A stretch of DNA of 41,644 bases, taken from an uncultured Prevotellaceae bacterium (GTDB lineage: Bacteria; Bacteroidota; Bacteroidia; Bacteroidales; Muribaculaceae). The position numbers were made by a program, and so were the translations under genes. The DNA lies in contig ONGE01000024.1 of assembly GCA_900317325.1 (NCBI GenBank), positions 1 to 41,644 of the forward strand, in the 5' to 3' direction. This document shows, one piece after another, positions 23,501-31,823 of this stretch. The notes below the pieces were generated by a model. The model was given only the letters and a program-made list of their open reading frames with translations. It was not told where the DNA came from and made no database searches. The first letter of the stretch is position 1, and each line of letters begins with the position of its first letter.

Positions 23501-25894
23501 CTATCTTTTGCGGCCGCGGGGCTTGCCTGAGCGGCTGGACTTCCGGCCTAATTTCCCGACTTTGTTGTCACGAACCTGACGGCGGGTGCTGTTGCCGCGA
23601 TTGCCGCGTTGCTGGCGGCGTGATGCGCTGCCGCCCTCGTACTGCATGCGCTGGCGCTCGTCGCGCGAGAGACGTCCGCTGGTGCTGCGGCTGTTCTGCT
23701 CGGTGATGGGTTCCTTGTCGATGCGATGGCTGTCGGCTGGATTCTCCTTATCGACGAGCACAAAGTCGAGCTGTTTCTTGATGAGGTCGGCGCGTGCCAC
23801 CTGGATGGTGATGGGGTCACCCAGGCGATAGACGCGGTTGCGGCGACGGCCGCGAATGCAATAGTTCTTCTCGTCGAACTCATAGAAGTCGTCGTCCAAG
23901 CCACGGATACCTACCAGACCCTCGCAATGGGTCTCCTCGAGTTCCACATACAGGCCCCACTCGGTCACGCCCGAGATGTGCCCCTTGAACACACCGCCCA
24001 AGCGCTGTCCCATGAACTCGACCTCCTTATACTTGATGGAGGCGCGCTCGGCGTTGGCGGCGAGTTGCTCTTGTGCGCTCATGTGCTTGCACTGGTCTTC
24101 CAATTTCACGGGATCCACGCTCTTGCCTCCTGCAGCATACAGGTCCAGCAAGCGGTGAACCATCAAGTCGGGGTAACGACGGATGGGTGAGGTGAAATGG
24201 GTATAGAAGTCGAATGCCAGTCCGTAGTGGCCGATGTTGGTGGCGCTGTATATTGCCTTTGCCATCGAACGGATGGCGAGGATGGAGAGCATTTCCTCCT
24301 CGGGTTTGCCCTTGGCCTGTTCCAGCATCTTGTTGATGGATTTGTTGATGTCGCGGCCCGAGCCCTTGGTGCGCACCTTGTAGCCGAAGTGTGCGGCGAT
24401 GTCGGCGAAGTTCTGGAGCTTGTCCAGATCAGGCTGGTCGTGCACGCGATAGACAAAGGACTTGGCGTTCCTGTTCTTGGGCACCTTGCCGATGTGCTCG
24501 GCCACCTTGCAGTTGGCCAGGAGCATGAACTCCTCGATGAGCTTGTTGGCATCCTGGGCCACGTGGACGTGGACAGCGGTGGGCTTGCCCTGCTCGTCGA
24601 TTTCAAACTTGATTTCCTCGCGGTTGAACGATACCGAGCCGCCCTCGTCGAAGCGGCGTTTCCTCAACTGCTTCGCCATCTCGTTGAGCACGGCGAGTTC
24701 TTCGGCCAGGTCACCCTTGCCGGTCTCCAGGATGTGCTGGGCTTCCTCGTAGGAGAAGCGCCTGTCACTGTTGGTGACGGTGTGGCAGATGGTGTATTTC
24801 TTCACTCTGGCCTCGGCGTCCATCTCCATGATGACCGAGTGGGTGAGTTTATCCTCGTGGGGGCGCAGCGAGCAAATAAAATTGCAGAGTTTCTCGGGCA
24901 GCATGGGCACGGTGCGGTCCACCAGATAGACCGATGTGGCGCGCTCATAGGCCTCCTTGTCGATGATGGAGCCCGGCGTCACATAGTGGCTCACGTCGGC
25001 GATGTGCACGCCGATTTCCCAGTTGCCGTTCTTGAGTTTCTCGATCGACAGCGCGTCGTCAAAGTCCTTGGCGTCGGCCGGGTCGATGGTGAAAGTCGTC
25101 ACACCGCGCATGTCGCGCCGCTTGGCGATTTCCTCGGGCGTGATGCCGGGCTCCAGGGCCTCGGCAGCCTGGGTGACATTCTCGGGATACTTGTAAGGTA
25201 AGCCGAACTCGGCAAGGATGGCATGGATCTCGGCATTGTTCTCACCTGCCAAGCCCAGCACGTCAATCACTTCGCCGATGGGCGAGTTGGCGTCCTCGGG
25301 CCAGTCCACGATTTTCGCCACCACCTTGTCGCCGGTCTTGCCGCCGGCGAGCTTGTCCAGCGGGATGAAGATATCAGTAGCCAGGAACTTGCTGTCGGTG
25401 GCCAGTTGTGCGAAGTATTTCAGCACCTGCAGCGTACCCACGAACACCTGCTCCTTGCGTTCCAGGATTTTCACGACCTCGGCCTCGGGTTCCAGCCCGT
25501 GTCGGGCGGCACGAATGTGCACCAACACACGGTCCCCGTTGAGCGCATGCATCGAGTTGCGCTCGGCGACCATGATGGGCAGTCCGTCATCGCTGGCGGT
25601 GTCCACGCTGTTCTTGCCGTTGCTGCGACGGATGAAGATGCCCTCGGCAACCGAAGACCGGTTCATGGCCTTGAAACTGCCGGGTCCCACCTGTGCCAGG
25701 AAGCCGTCCACAGCCAGTTGTTCCAGAATCTCGACGATGAGTGTGCGCCGTTTGGGCGTGTTGGCCCCGACGGCAGCCGACACCTGCTTGTAATTGACGG
25801 GAGCCTCTCCCTGCTCATTAAAGAAGTTGATGACGCGGTCGTGGAATTCACGCCGTTCCTGTTTCAACGATTGCAATCCGCTTTTTCTTGCCAT
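23501..25894 (-). CDS. rnr: Ribonuclease R
   Basis: A 797-residue processive 3'-5' exoribonuclease that degrades structured RNA. The N-terminal helix-turn-helix-like and cold-shock domains come first; the RNB catalytic domain follows with DPADAKDFDDALS (about 272-284) carrying the metal-binding Asp residues, and YERATSVYLVDRTVPMLPEKL and HFTSPIRRYPDLMVHR further on. An S1 domain lies near 640-725. The last 70 residues are a Gly/Arg/Lys/Ser-rich basic tail, as in many RNase R proteins. It has a clear promoter and is the first gene of the possible unit rnr-mtaB-GT2-reductase. Confidence 0.96.
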   Translation of the reverse strand: MARKSGLQSLKQERREFHDRVINFFNEQGEAPVNYKQVSAAVGANTPKRRTLIVEILEQLAVDGFLAQVGPGSFKAMNRSSVAEGIFIRRSNGKNSVDTASDDGLPIMVAERNSMHALNGDRVLVHIRAARHGLEPEAEVVKILERKEQVFVGTLQVLKYFAQLATDSKFLATDIFIPLDKLAGGKTGDKVVAKIVDWPEDANSPIGEVIDVLGLAGENNAEIHAILAEFGLPYKYPENVTQAAEALEPGITPEEIAKRRDMRGVTTFTIDPADAKDFDDALSIEKLKNGNWEIGVHIADVSHYVTPGSIIDKEAYERATSVYLVDRTVPMLPEKLCNFICSLRPHEDKLTHSVIMEMDAEARVKKYTICHTVTNSDRRFSYEEAQHILETGKGDLAEELAVLNEMAKQLRKRRFDEGGSVSFNREEIKFEIDEQGKPTAVHVHVAQDANKLIEEFMLLANCKVAEHIGKVPKNRNAKSFVYRVHDQPDLDKLQNFADIAAHFGYKVRTKGSGRDINKSINKMLEQAKGKPEEEMLSILAIRSMAKAIYSATNIGHYGLAFDFYTHFTSPIRRYPDLMVHRLLDLYAAGGKSVDPVKLEDQCKHMSAQEQLAANAERASIKYKEVEFMGQRLGGVFKGHISGVTEWGLYVELEETHCEGLVGIRGLDDDFYEFDEKNYCIRGRRRNRVYRLGDPITIQVARADLIKKQLDFVLVDKENPADSHRIDKEPITEQNSRSTSGRLSRDERQRMQYEGGSASRRQQRGNRGNSTRRQVRDNKVGKLGRKSSRSGKPRGRKR

Positions 25895-25944
25895 ATATGG
25901 TTCGGTTTTGTAACGTAGTGGTTATTGTCTCTTGTTAAACCCTA

Positions 25945-25976
25945 CAAAGATAGTGCAAGTCGGGCACAACGGCAAG
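25945..25976 (-). promoter_or_regulatory. Promoter of rnr
   Basis: Minus-strand CTTG at 25976-25973, a 20-bp spacer and TATCTTTG at 25952-25945, about 50 bp before the rnr start. It is divergent from the GH25 promoter. Confidence 0.65.
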
Positions 25977-25994
25977 AAAAAAAGTATTTTTTAC

Positions 25995-26025
25995 TTGGCA
26001 TTTCGCTTGACATGCACTATCTTTG
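25995..26025 (+). promoter_or_regulatory. Promoter of the GH25 gene pair
   Basis: TTGG at 25995-25998, a 19-bp spacer and TATCTTTG at 26018-26025. An open frame that appears to begin at TTG 26023 starts inside this element, so the real start codon must be downstream (26059 or 26074). Confidence 0.7.
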
Positions 26026-26058
26026 CAGCCACCTTTTACTCTGACGATAGCAATAGCA

Positions 26059-27627
26059 ATGGTTTTTACACGCATGTACAAGACGATACTATATTCCATT
26101 TTAGCGTTCCTTATTTTGCTTCTGCCTCAGGCCGGAGCAGCTTCACCGCAGCAGGCTGACATCAACAAGCCTACCCGTGAGCGCGTCAAGAAAGACAGCA
26201 AGAAGGCCGACGACAAGAAAGAGGCCAACAAGGATACCAAAAAAGATACCAAGAAGGATGAAGCCGTCAAGAAGGCTCAGCCTAAGGCCGATGTAGTGTC
26301 ACAGCCTGTCAAAAAGGAAGTGAAGAAAGACGAAGGCGACAAGAAGAATGCCGATGTCAAGAAAGATGACGTCAAAAAGGACGGGGTCGTTGAAGAGAAG
26401 AAGGAGCAAAAGTCTGCTCCTCCCGCACTCACGCCGGCCAGTGTCGTGTATGACGGTATAGACGTGTCGAAACATCAGGGCAAAATCAATTGGGATGCCA
26501 TCAAGAAGAATTCCCGTATCAAGTATGTCTATATCAAGGCTACCGAAGGCAGCGACCTGGTTGACGAGTGCTATCAGAGGAACATTCGTGAGGCCCGTCA
26601 TGCCGGTTTGAAAGTGGGCAGCTACCATTACTTGAGCAACAGGTCGAGCGTGACGACCCAGTTCAAGAACTTTGCCTCCACCGCCAACCGCGACGAGCAG
26701 GATCTCATTCCCGTCATCGATGTCGAGGTGTGCAAGCAGTGGAGCGCTCAGCAGCTCAGGGACAGCCTGATGGTGTTTGCCCGCATGGTCGAGGACTACT
26801 ATGGCTGCAAGCCCATTATCTACACCTATGAGACCTTTTTCAAGTCATATCTGGGAAAGGCGTTTGCCCATTATCCCATCTTTATCGCCAAGTATCCCAA
26901 GAATCCTGACGACAAGCCCAACATCAACGGCGTGAAGTGGTTGATTTGGCAATTCTCGGAGACCGGCCGCATCAACGGCATCAACGGGTATGTCGATATG
27001 GGCAGGTTCAACACCGGAGTCTCAATCAATGATATCCTGTATCGTCCCCCCAAGGGTAAGCCCAAGATCAGCGTCAAGGATGCCGTGGACCGCAATAAGC
27101 CCAAACCCACGACCATCAACATGAAGGAGGAAGCCAAACCGAAGGAAACTCCTGCATCGACCGCCAAGCAGAAAGAGGACGCCAACAAGAAGGCCGAGAT
27201 AGAAAAGAGGAAAGCAGAATCCGATAAGAAGAAAGCTCAGGCCGAAGCCGAAGCCAAGGCGAAAGCCGAAGCCAAGAACAAGGCCAAGGCCGAAGCCAAA
27301 GCCAGGGCTGACGCCAAGGCCAAAGCCGAAGCTGATGCCAAAGCAAAAGCCAAAGCTAAGGCCGAAGCCGAAGCTAAAGCGCGCGCCAAAGCCAAGGCCG
27401 AAGCTGACGCCAAGGCTAAAGCCGAAGCCGAAGCCAAAGCCAAGCGCAAAGCCGAAGCCAAGAAAAACCGTGAGGCCCAGGCCAAGCAATCCAAGAAGAA
27501 GTCAAATTCGGCTGTGAACTTGTTCAGCGGCTCGCGAGGCATCTCGCAGACGCAGCGCAACGACAGCATCCGTTCTGCTAAAACCCAAGGCCGTAAAACA
27601 AATAAAAGTTCGGCCGACAATGATTAA
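26059..27627 (+). CDS. Exported GH25 lysozyme with Lys-rich linker and Ala/Lys tail
   Basis: About 522 residues. A signal peptide (hydrophobic 8-24, then QAGAA) is followed by a Lys/Asp-rich low-complexity region (about 40-120). A GH25 muramidase domain (about 129-330) has Asp135 in YDGIDVSKHQG and Asp221/Glu223 in LIPVIDVEV, the family's active-site residues; it cleaves the MurNAc-GlcNAc bond of peptidoglycan. Then come a Pro/Lys linker and about 110 residues of Ala-Lys-Glu repeats (AEAEAKAKAEAK-like), predicted as one long charged helix similar to TolA domain II. The start at 26059 is set by the promoter; Met at 26074 is the alternative. Its end overlaps the next GH25 gene by eight bases. 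Confidence 0.9.
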   Translation: MVFTRMYKTILYSILAFLILLLPQAGAASPQQADINKPTRERVKKDSKKADDKKEANKDTKKDTKKDEAVKKAQPKADVVSQPVKKEVKKDEGDKKNADVKKDDVKKDGVVEEKKEQKSAPPALTPASVVYDGIDVSKHQGKINWDAIKKNSRIKYVYIKATEGSDLVDECYQRNIREARHAGLKVGSYHYLSNRSSVTTQFKNFASTANRDEQDLIPVIDVEVCKQWSAQQLRDSLMVFARMVEDYYGCKPIIYTYETFFKSYLGKAFAHYPIFIAKYPKNPDDKPNINGVKWLIWQFSETGRINGINGYVDMGRFNTGVSINDILYRPPKGKPKISVKDAVDRNKPKPTTINMKEEAKPKETPASTAKQKEDANKKAEIEKRKAESDKKKAQAEAEAKAKAEAKNKAKAEAKARADAKAKAEADAKAKAKAKAEAEAKARAKAKAEADAKAKAEAEAKAKRKAEAKKNREAQAKQSKKKSNSAVNLFSGSRGISQTQRNDSIRSAKTQGRKTNKSSADND

Positions 27628-28372
27628 ACGAGACTGTTACATTCACCCGACCTGGTCATTGCAAGCCCTGCTGCTGGCAATGGCCTTGTTGTGTGCATGC
27701 AACGGAAATGTGAGCAAGACACCTGCTGCGCGACATGTCGAGCCCCGCAACCAGGATGCCGTGTATGACGGTATCGATATCTCGAGCTATCAAGGCTACA
27801 TCGACTGGGAGAAGGTGAGCAGCGACAAGAACATCCGTTTTGTCTATATCAAGGCCACCGAGGGCGCGACCTACCGTTCGCCACACTATGCCCACAACAT
27901 CACTCAGGCCCGCCGTCACGGCATGCTCGTGGGCAGCTATCATTACCTGACCTCGACCTCGACCATCGACGAACAATTCGAGAACTTCTCCAAGTTTGCA
28001 CTCAAGCAGGTTCAGGACCTTATCCCGATGCTTGACATCGAGACGCGTGGTGACTGGTCGAGAAGCCAGCTGCAGGACAGCGTGGACAAGTTCTGTACAC
28101 TTGCTGAAAAGGTGTACGGTGTTCAACCCATGATTTACAGCACTATGGGATTCTACAACAAGAACCTGGCGCCCCGCTTCAACAAGCATCGCCTGTACAT
28201 CGGCCGCTATTCCAATTCCGAGCCCGAAATCAACTGGGAGGGAGAATACACCATCTGGCAATACAGCGAGACGGGCATCATTCCCGGCATTGACGCTTAT
28301 GTGGACCTGTGCCGCTACCGTAAAGACGGCTGGATAAACGAAATCCTGTTGCCGCCAACCGAAGAAGAATAA
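27620..28372 (+). CDS. GH25 lysozyme, probable lipoprotein
   Basis: A 250-residue second GH25 muramidase without the low-complexity regions of its neighbour. The N-terminus has a hydrophobic stretch and Cys27 in ALLCACNGN, an imperfect lipobox (Cys at -2), so lipidation is likely but not certain. Asp53 in YDGIDISSYQG and Asp139/Glu141 in LIPMLDIETRG are the catalytic residues. Domain similarity to the upstream gene suggests a tandem duplication followed by loss or gain of tails. The eight-base overlap implies translational coupling. Confidence 0.92.
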   Translation: MIKRDCYIHPTWSLQALLLAMALLCACNGNVSKTPAARHVEPRNQDAVYDGIDISSYQGYIDWEKVSSDKNIRFVYIKATEGATYRSPHYAHNITQARRHGMLVGSYHYLTSTSTIDEQFENFSKFALKQVQDLIPMLDIETRGDWSRSQLQDSVDKFCTLAEKVYGVQPMIYSTMGFYNKNLAPRFNKHRLYIGRYSNSEPEINWEGEYTIWQYSETGIIPGIDAYVDLCRYRKDGWINEILLPPTEEE

Positions 28373-28390
28373 CCGAAACAAGATACAATC

Positions 28391-28957
28391 ATGACTATCA
28401 TTGACGCCATTATCATCCTGATTGTGCTGGGTGGACTGGTACTGGGATACCGTAAGGGCCTAATCGGGCAGCTGTCGTCGCTCATCTCGTGGGTGGTGGC
28501 TATCGTGTTGTGCTATAAATGCGGCGACCTGGTCAAGGACATCTTCTTGTCCATCGTGCCCAGTGCCGCGCAATGGCCGTTGTCGAGCATTACGGTCAAA
28601 ACCGTGTCGCTGGCCTTTGCGTTTCTCATCGTGATGGTGATCATCAGGCTGGCGATGCGCCTGTTCAAGGGAGCACTCGACAGCGTGAAGCTGGGATTTG
28701 TCGACAAGATGGGCGGCTCGTTGCTGTTCATGTTCAAGTATGCGTTTGTCTTGAGCATCATCCTCAACCTGCTGTATGCCATCAACCCCGACATGGAGAC
28801 CTTCGGCACCCGTCACATGCTGGACAACAAGCCCTACGAGCTCACGCTCGACCTGATGCCCATCGTGCTGGGCAGCGAGCAGATGCCCAGTGATTCCCTG
28901 AAGCTCTACCGCGACCTCATCGAGCCCGTCCCCGTGGATACCACCTCCTTTGACTAA
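28391..28957 (+). CDS. CvpA-family membrane protein
   Basis: A 188-residue inner-membrane protein with four hydrophobic helices. The opening MTIIDAIIILIVLGGLVLGYRKGLI matches the CvpA family, as do the following LISWVVAIVL helix and the central LVK/VKTV region. Family members are named after colicin V production and are implicated in envelope stress; the molecular role is unclear. It lies 18 bp after the second GH25 gene and 42 bp before aroA, in the same unit. Confidence 0.9.
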   Translation: MTIIDAIIILIVLGGLVLGYRKGLIGQLSSLISWVVAIVLCYKCGDLVKDIFLSIVPSAAQWPLSSITVKTVSLAFAFLIVMVIIRLAMRLFKGALDSVKLGFVDKMGGSLLFMFKYAFVLSIILNLLYAINPDMETFGTRHMLDNKPYELTLDLMPIVLGSEQMPSDSLKLYRDLIEPVPVDTTSFD

Positions 28958-28999
28958 GGGATGCAGGGCCAGTACATCCATGTAAACCCCTTAGCCGTC

Positions 29000-30235
29000 A
29001 TGAAAATCAAGCTCACTGCGCCACCTCGAGTGGATGCCACGATAGCGATGCCCACCTCAAAGAGCATCTCTAATCGCGCATTGCTCATATCGGCCTTGTG
29101 CGGCGGCGAGTTCCAGGTGATGCATCCCGCCTTGTGCGACGATACCGCTGTCATGATCGAGGCCTTGTCGCATCAAGACCGAGACGTCATCGATGTGGGA
29201 GAGGCGGGCACCGCGATGCGTTTTCTCACGGCTTACTTCGCGACACGCGAGGGAAGCGTTACACTTGACGGTGCCGGTCGCATGCGTCAGCGTCCCATCG
29301 GCGTGCTGGTCGATGCCCTGCGCACGTTGGGCGCCCGTATCGACTACCTGGGTGAAGAAGGTTTTCCGCCGTTGCGCATCCACGGCACTGCCTTGCATGG
29401 CGGTGACATCGAGATGCCGGGAGGTGTGAGTTCGCAGTTCATTTCGGCTGTGATGATGATTCTGCCGGCCATCGGTGGCGGTAGCATCACCCTCACGGGT
29501 GACATCGTCTCGGCGCCTTACATCCACATGACTGCTGCCGTGATGCGCGGCATGGGTGCAGACGTGGACATTGCCGGTAATCGGATAGGCATCGGTACCG
29601 ATTACAGGGGCGGTGACTACCTTGTCGAGGCCGACTGGAGCGCCGCGGCACCATGGTATGCCCTTGCAGCCCTGTTGCCCGACTCGTCGTTGATTCTTCA
29701 AGGACTGAATGCTGACAGCATCCAGGGTGATGCGCGGCTTGTTGAGTTGGGCAGGAAACTGGGTTTGGAAACGCGGTTTGACTCCCGAGGCGCGACCGTG
29801 GACAACAGCCATTTCATCGGTTGCTGTTGTTCGGCCTTTGCCGACATGACCGCTACGCCCGACCTCGTGCCCTCGTGGGTTGTGCTGCTGTGCCTGCTGG
29901 AACGCTCCTTCCGCATGACTGGCGTGAGGACGTTGCGCCTGAAGGAGAGCGACCGCATCGAGGCCTTGCGCGAGGAACTGCTCAAGTTGGGTTATGTGTT
30001 GAAGATCGAGAGTGATGATGCCATCTCGTGGTATGGCGAACGTGTCAAGACCGCGCCTGAGGCTCCCGTCATCGACCCGCACGGCGATCATCGTCTGGCC
30101 ATGGCGTTTGCTCCCGCCGCTGTCCGTTTCCCCGGTCTCATCATCGCCGACGCCCCCGTGGTGTCGAAGTCTTACCCTGCCTATTGGCGTCATCTTGAGC
30201 AGGTTGGCTTTGAAATTGAACAATTGGCACAATAA
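29000..30235 (+). CDS. aroA: 3-phosphoshikimate 1-carboxyvinyltransferase (EPSP synthase)
   Basis: A 411-residue shikimate-pathway enzyme that joins phosphoenolpyruvate to shikimate 3-phosphate. Visible signatures are PTSKSISNRALL at the N-terminus, GEAGTAMRFLTAYFA, RPIGVLVDALRTLGARI, the GGVSSQFISAVMMILP block and LRLKESDRIEALREEL with DPHGDHRLAMAFA at the C-terminus. The frame is open from an ATG at 28961, but MKIKLTAPP at 29000 is the family-like start. Length is typical for Bacteroidetes. It stands next to cvpA and the phosphoesterase. Confidence 0.96.
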   Translation: MKIKLTAPPRVDATIAMPTSKSISNRALLISALCGGEFQVMHPALCDDTAVMIEALSHQDRDVIDVGEAGTAMRFLTAYFATREGSVTLDGAGRMRQRPIGVLVDALRTLGARIDYLGEEGFPPLRIHGTALHGGDIEMPGGVSSQFISAVMMILPAIGGGSITLTGDIVSAPYIHMTAAVMRGMGADVDIAGNRIGIGTDYRGGDYLVEADWSAAAPWYALAALLPDSSLILQGLNADSIQGDARLVELGRKLGLETRFDSRGATVDNSHFIGCCCSAFADMTATPDLVPSWVVLLCLLERSFRMTGVRTLRLKESDRIEALREELLKLGYVLKIESDDAISWYGERVKTAPEAPVIDPHGDHRLAMAFAPAAVRFPGLIIADAPVVSKSYPAYWRHLEQVGFEIEQLAQ

Positions 30236-30256
30236 ATGCAATACGTGGAAATGATT

Positions 30257-31726
30257 ATGAAAACAAGACTTTTTATCATCATAATGGCAATATCAACACT
30301 GTTTGCATTGGATATGTCGGCGCGCGCTGCCCGCAACCGCATAGTCGTTATCAGCGATGTGCACTTGCTGAGTCCTGAACTGGTGACGCCCGGCACCGCC
30401 ATTGACCGTGCCGATGCCGTCGAAAGCAAGATGATGGCGATGAGCGACGAGATCATGGCTACGCTCACCGACAGCATCATCGATCTGGATCCGGCCATGG
30501 TGCTGGTCACCGGCGACCTGACGCACAACGGCGAACGATTGAGCCATGAGCGCATGGCCTGGCACTTGAACCGCCTGAAACAGAAGGGCATTCAACCGCT
30601 GGTCATCCCCGGTAATCACGACTGCAACAATCCCAACGCGAGACGATTTGACGGCGACCAGACGTTACCTGCCGCTACCGTCACACGCGAGGAGTTCGCG
30701 CAAATCTACCGTGACTTCGGCTACGGAGAATCATCCCTGCGCGACACGGCGTCGCTCAGCTATTGCTGCGAGCCGTTAAAGGGCATCGTTGTCATCGGCA
30801 TCGACAGCAACATGGATGAGTTGAACACGCTCACCTGCCGCGGCGACAGTGCCGACACCTACCACAATGCCGGCAGTATCAAGCCCGAGACCCTGCAGTG
30901 GGTCGTTGACCGTGCCAGCGAGGCCAGGAAACAGGGCAAACAAGTCATTGCCATGATGCATCACCACCTGGTGCCCCATTTTGACAACGAGGACCGTCTG
31001 CTGACCAACTACATCGTCAAACGCCATGACGAGGTCGCAAAACAGTTGCTGCAAGCAGGCATCCACACCCTGTTCACCGGTCATCTCCATGTGACCGACG
31101 TCGCCCAGTTATATGCCGATGACCGCACTGACAGCATTGTGGAAATCGCCACCGGATCGGCCATCTGCTACCCCTTTGCCCTGCGCACCGCTACCATCAA
31201 TTACAAGAAAAAGACCCTTGACGTGGATACCCGTTGGCTCACGGCCACTGCGGCATGTCCCGACTTGCGTGAATTGGGTCGTCAACGCATCATCAATTCC
31301 ACCCCCGGCATGGCCGCGATGCTCTCAGGAAAAGCGTGGGACAAGTTGGGTGGCCGCATCAATCAACTCAAGAAGATGCTTGAGATGGGTGGCGGCAAGG
31401 CCAATCTGCCCGAGACGCCCCAGCAGGCGACACAACTGGCGCTGAGGCACTTGCGCGAGGTGCTGTCCCGTACCGTCCTTGCTGTTGTCGAGTCCAATGA
31501 CAGCGAAGCCGATATCGAGGACATCATCAACGAGGGCAAGCAGGGCATACACGCCATGATCGAGGAAGTCGTTCCCGATCAGGCCGACAACCTGTGGGAG
31601 TTTTTCCTCAACGATGTCTATCCCAGGCTGGAACCCTTGGTGCGCAGCGTCCTGGGTGACGTCAACGCAGCGGGCACCGATGCCGAATCCCGTACCGATG
31701 ACCTGCGTCTTACCGTGAAGTTGTAA
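30257..31726 (+). CDS. Exported calcineurin-like metallophosphoesterase
   Basis: About 489 residues with an N-terminal signal peptide (MKTRLFIIIMAIS and on, to about residue 24). The metal-binding blocks of the calcineurin-like family are in order: DVHL (Asp34, His36), GDLTHNGE, PGNHDCNN, MMHHHLVPH and TGHLHVTD. A two-metal phosphoesterase site in the periplasm is inferred; the substrate is unknown. The C-terminal 180 residues are helical and not recognised. Alternative in-frame starts exist at 30236 and 30251; 30257 gives the cleanest signal peptide. It directly follows the aroA stop codon. Confidence 0.88.
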   Translation: MKTRLFIIIMAISTLFALDMSARAARNRIVVISDVHLLSPELVTPGTAIDRADAVESKMMAMSDEIMATLTDSIIDLDPAMVLVTGDLTHNGERLSHERMAWHLNRLKQKGIQPLVIPGNHDCNNPNARRFDGDQTLPAATVTREEFAQIYRDFGYGESSLRDTASLSYCCEPLKGIVVIGIDSNMDELNTLTCRGDSADTYHNAGSIKPETLQWVVDRASEARKQGKQVIAMMHHHLVPHFDNEDRLLTNYIVKRHDEVAKQLLQAGIHTLFTGHLHVTDVAQLYADDRTDSIVEIATGSAICYPFALRTATINYKKKTLDVDTRWLTATAACPDLRELGRQRIINSTPGMAAMLSGKAWDKLGGRINQLKKMLEMGGGKANLPETPQQATQLALRHLREVLSRTVLAVVESNDSEADIEDIINEGKQGIHAMIEEVVPDQADNLWEFFLNDVYPRLEPLVRSVLGDVNAAGTDAESRTDDLRLTVKL

Positions 31727-31774
31727 AAGGTGCACTTTTTTGGCCTCAGCAGTCATTGATAGGCAAAAAAGCGC

Positions 31775-31782
31775 TATATTTG
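31775..31782 (+). promoter_or_regulatory. Promoter -7 element of the GH27 gene
   Basis: TATATTTG at 31775-31782, 42 bp before the ATG at 31824. The -33 region is weak. It lies inside the longer open frame, which supports the downstream start. Confidence 0.5.
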
Positions 31783-31823
31783 TGGTCGCTGAATCATTAA
31801 CCTCTAGAATCGTGACCATAATC

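Noticed and set aside
24197-25201. A 334-codon open frame opposite rnr
   Set aside because: Antisense shadow; the minus-strand frame encodes a complete RNase R.
27240-27480. Ala/Lys repeat DNA in the GH25 gene considered as a separate repeat element or frameshifted region
   Set aside because: The frame is continuous and the codons vary, so it is a coding low-complexity tail.
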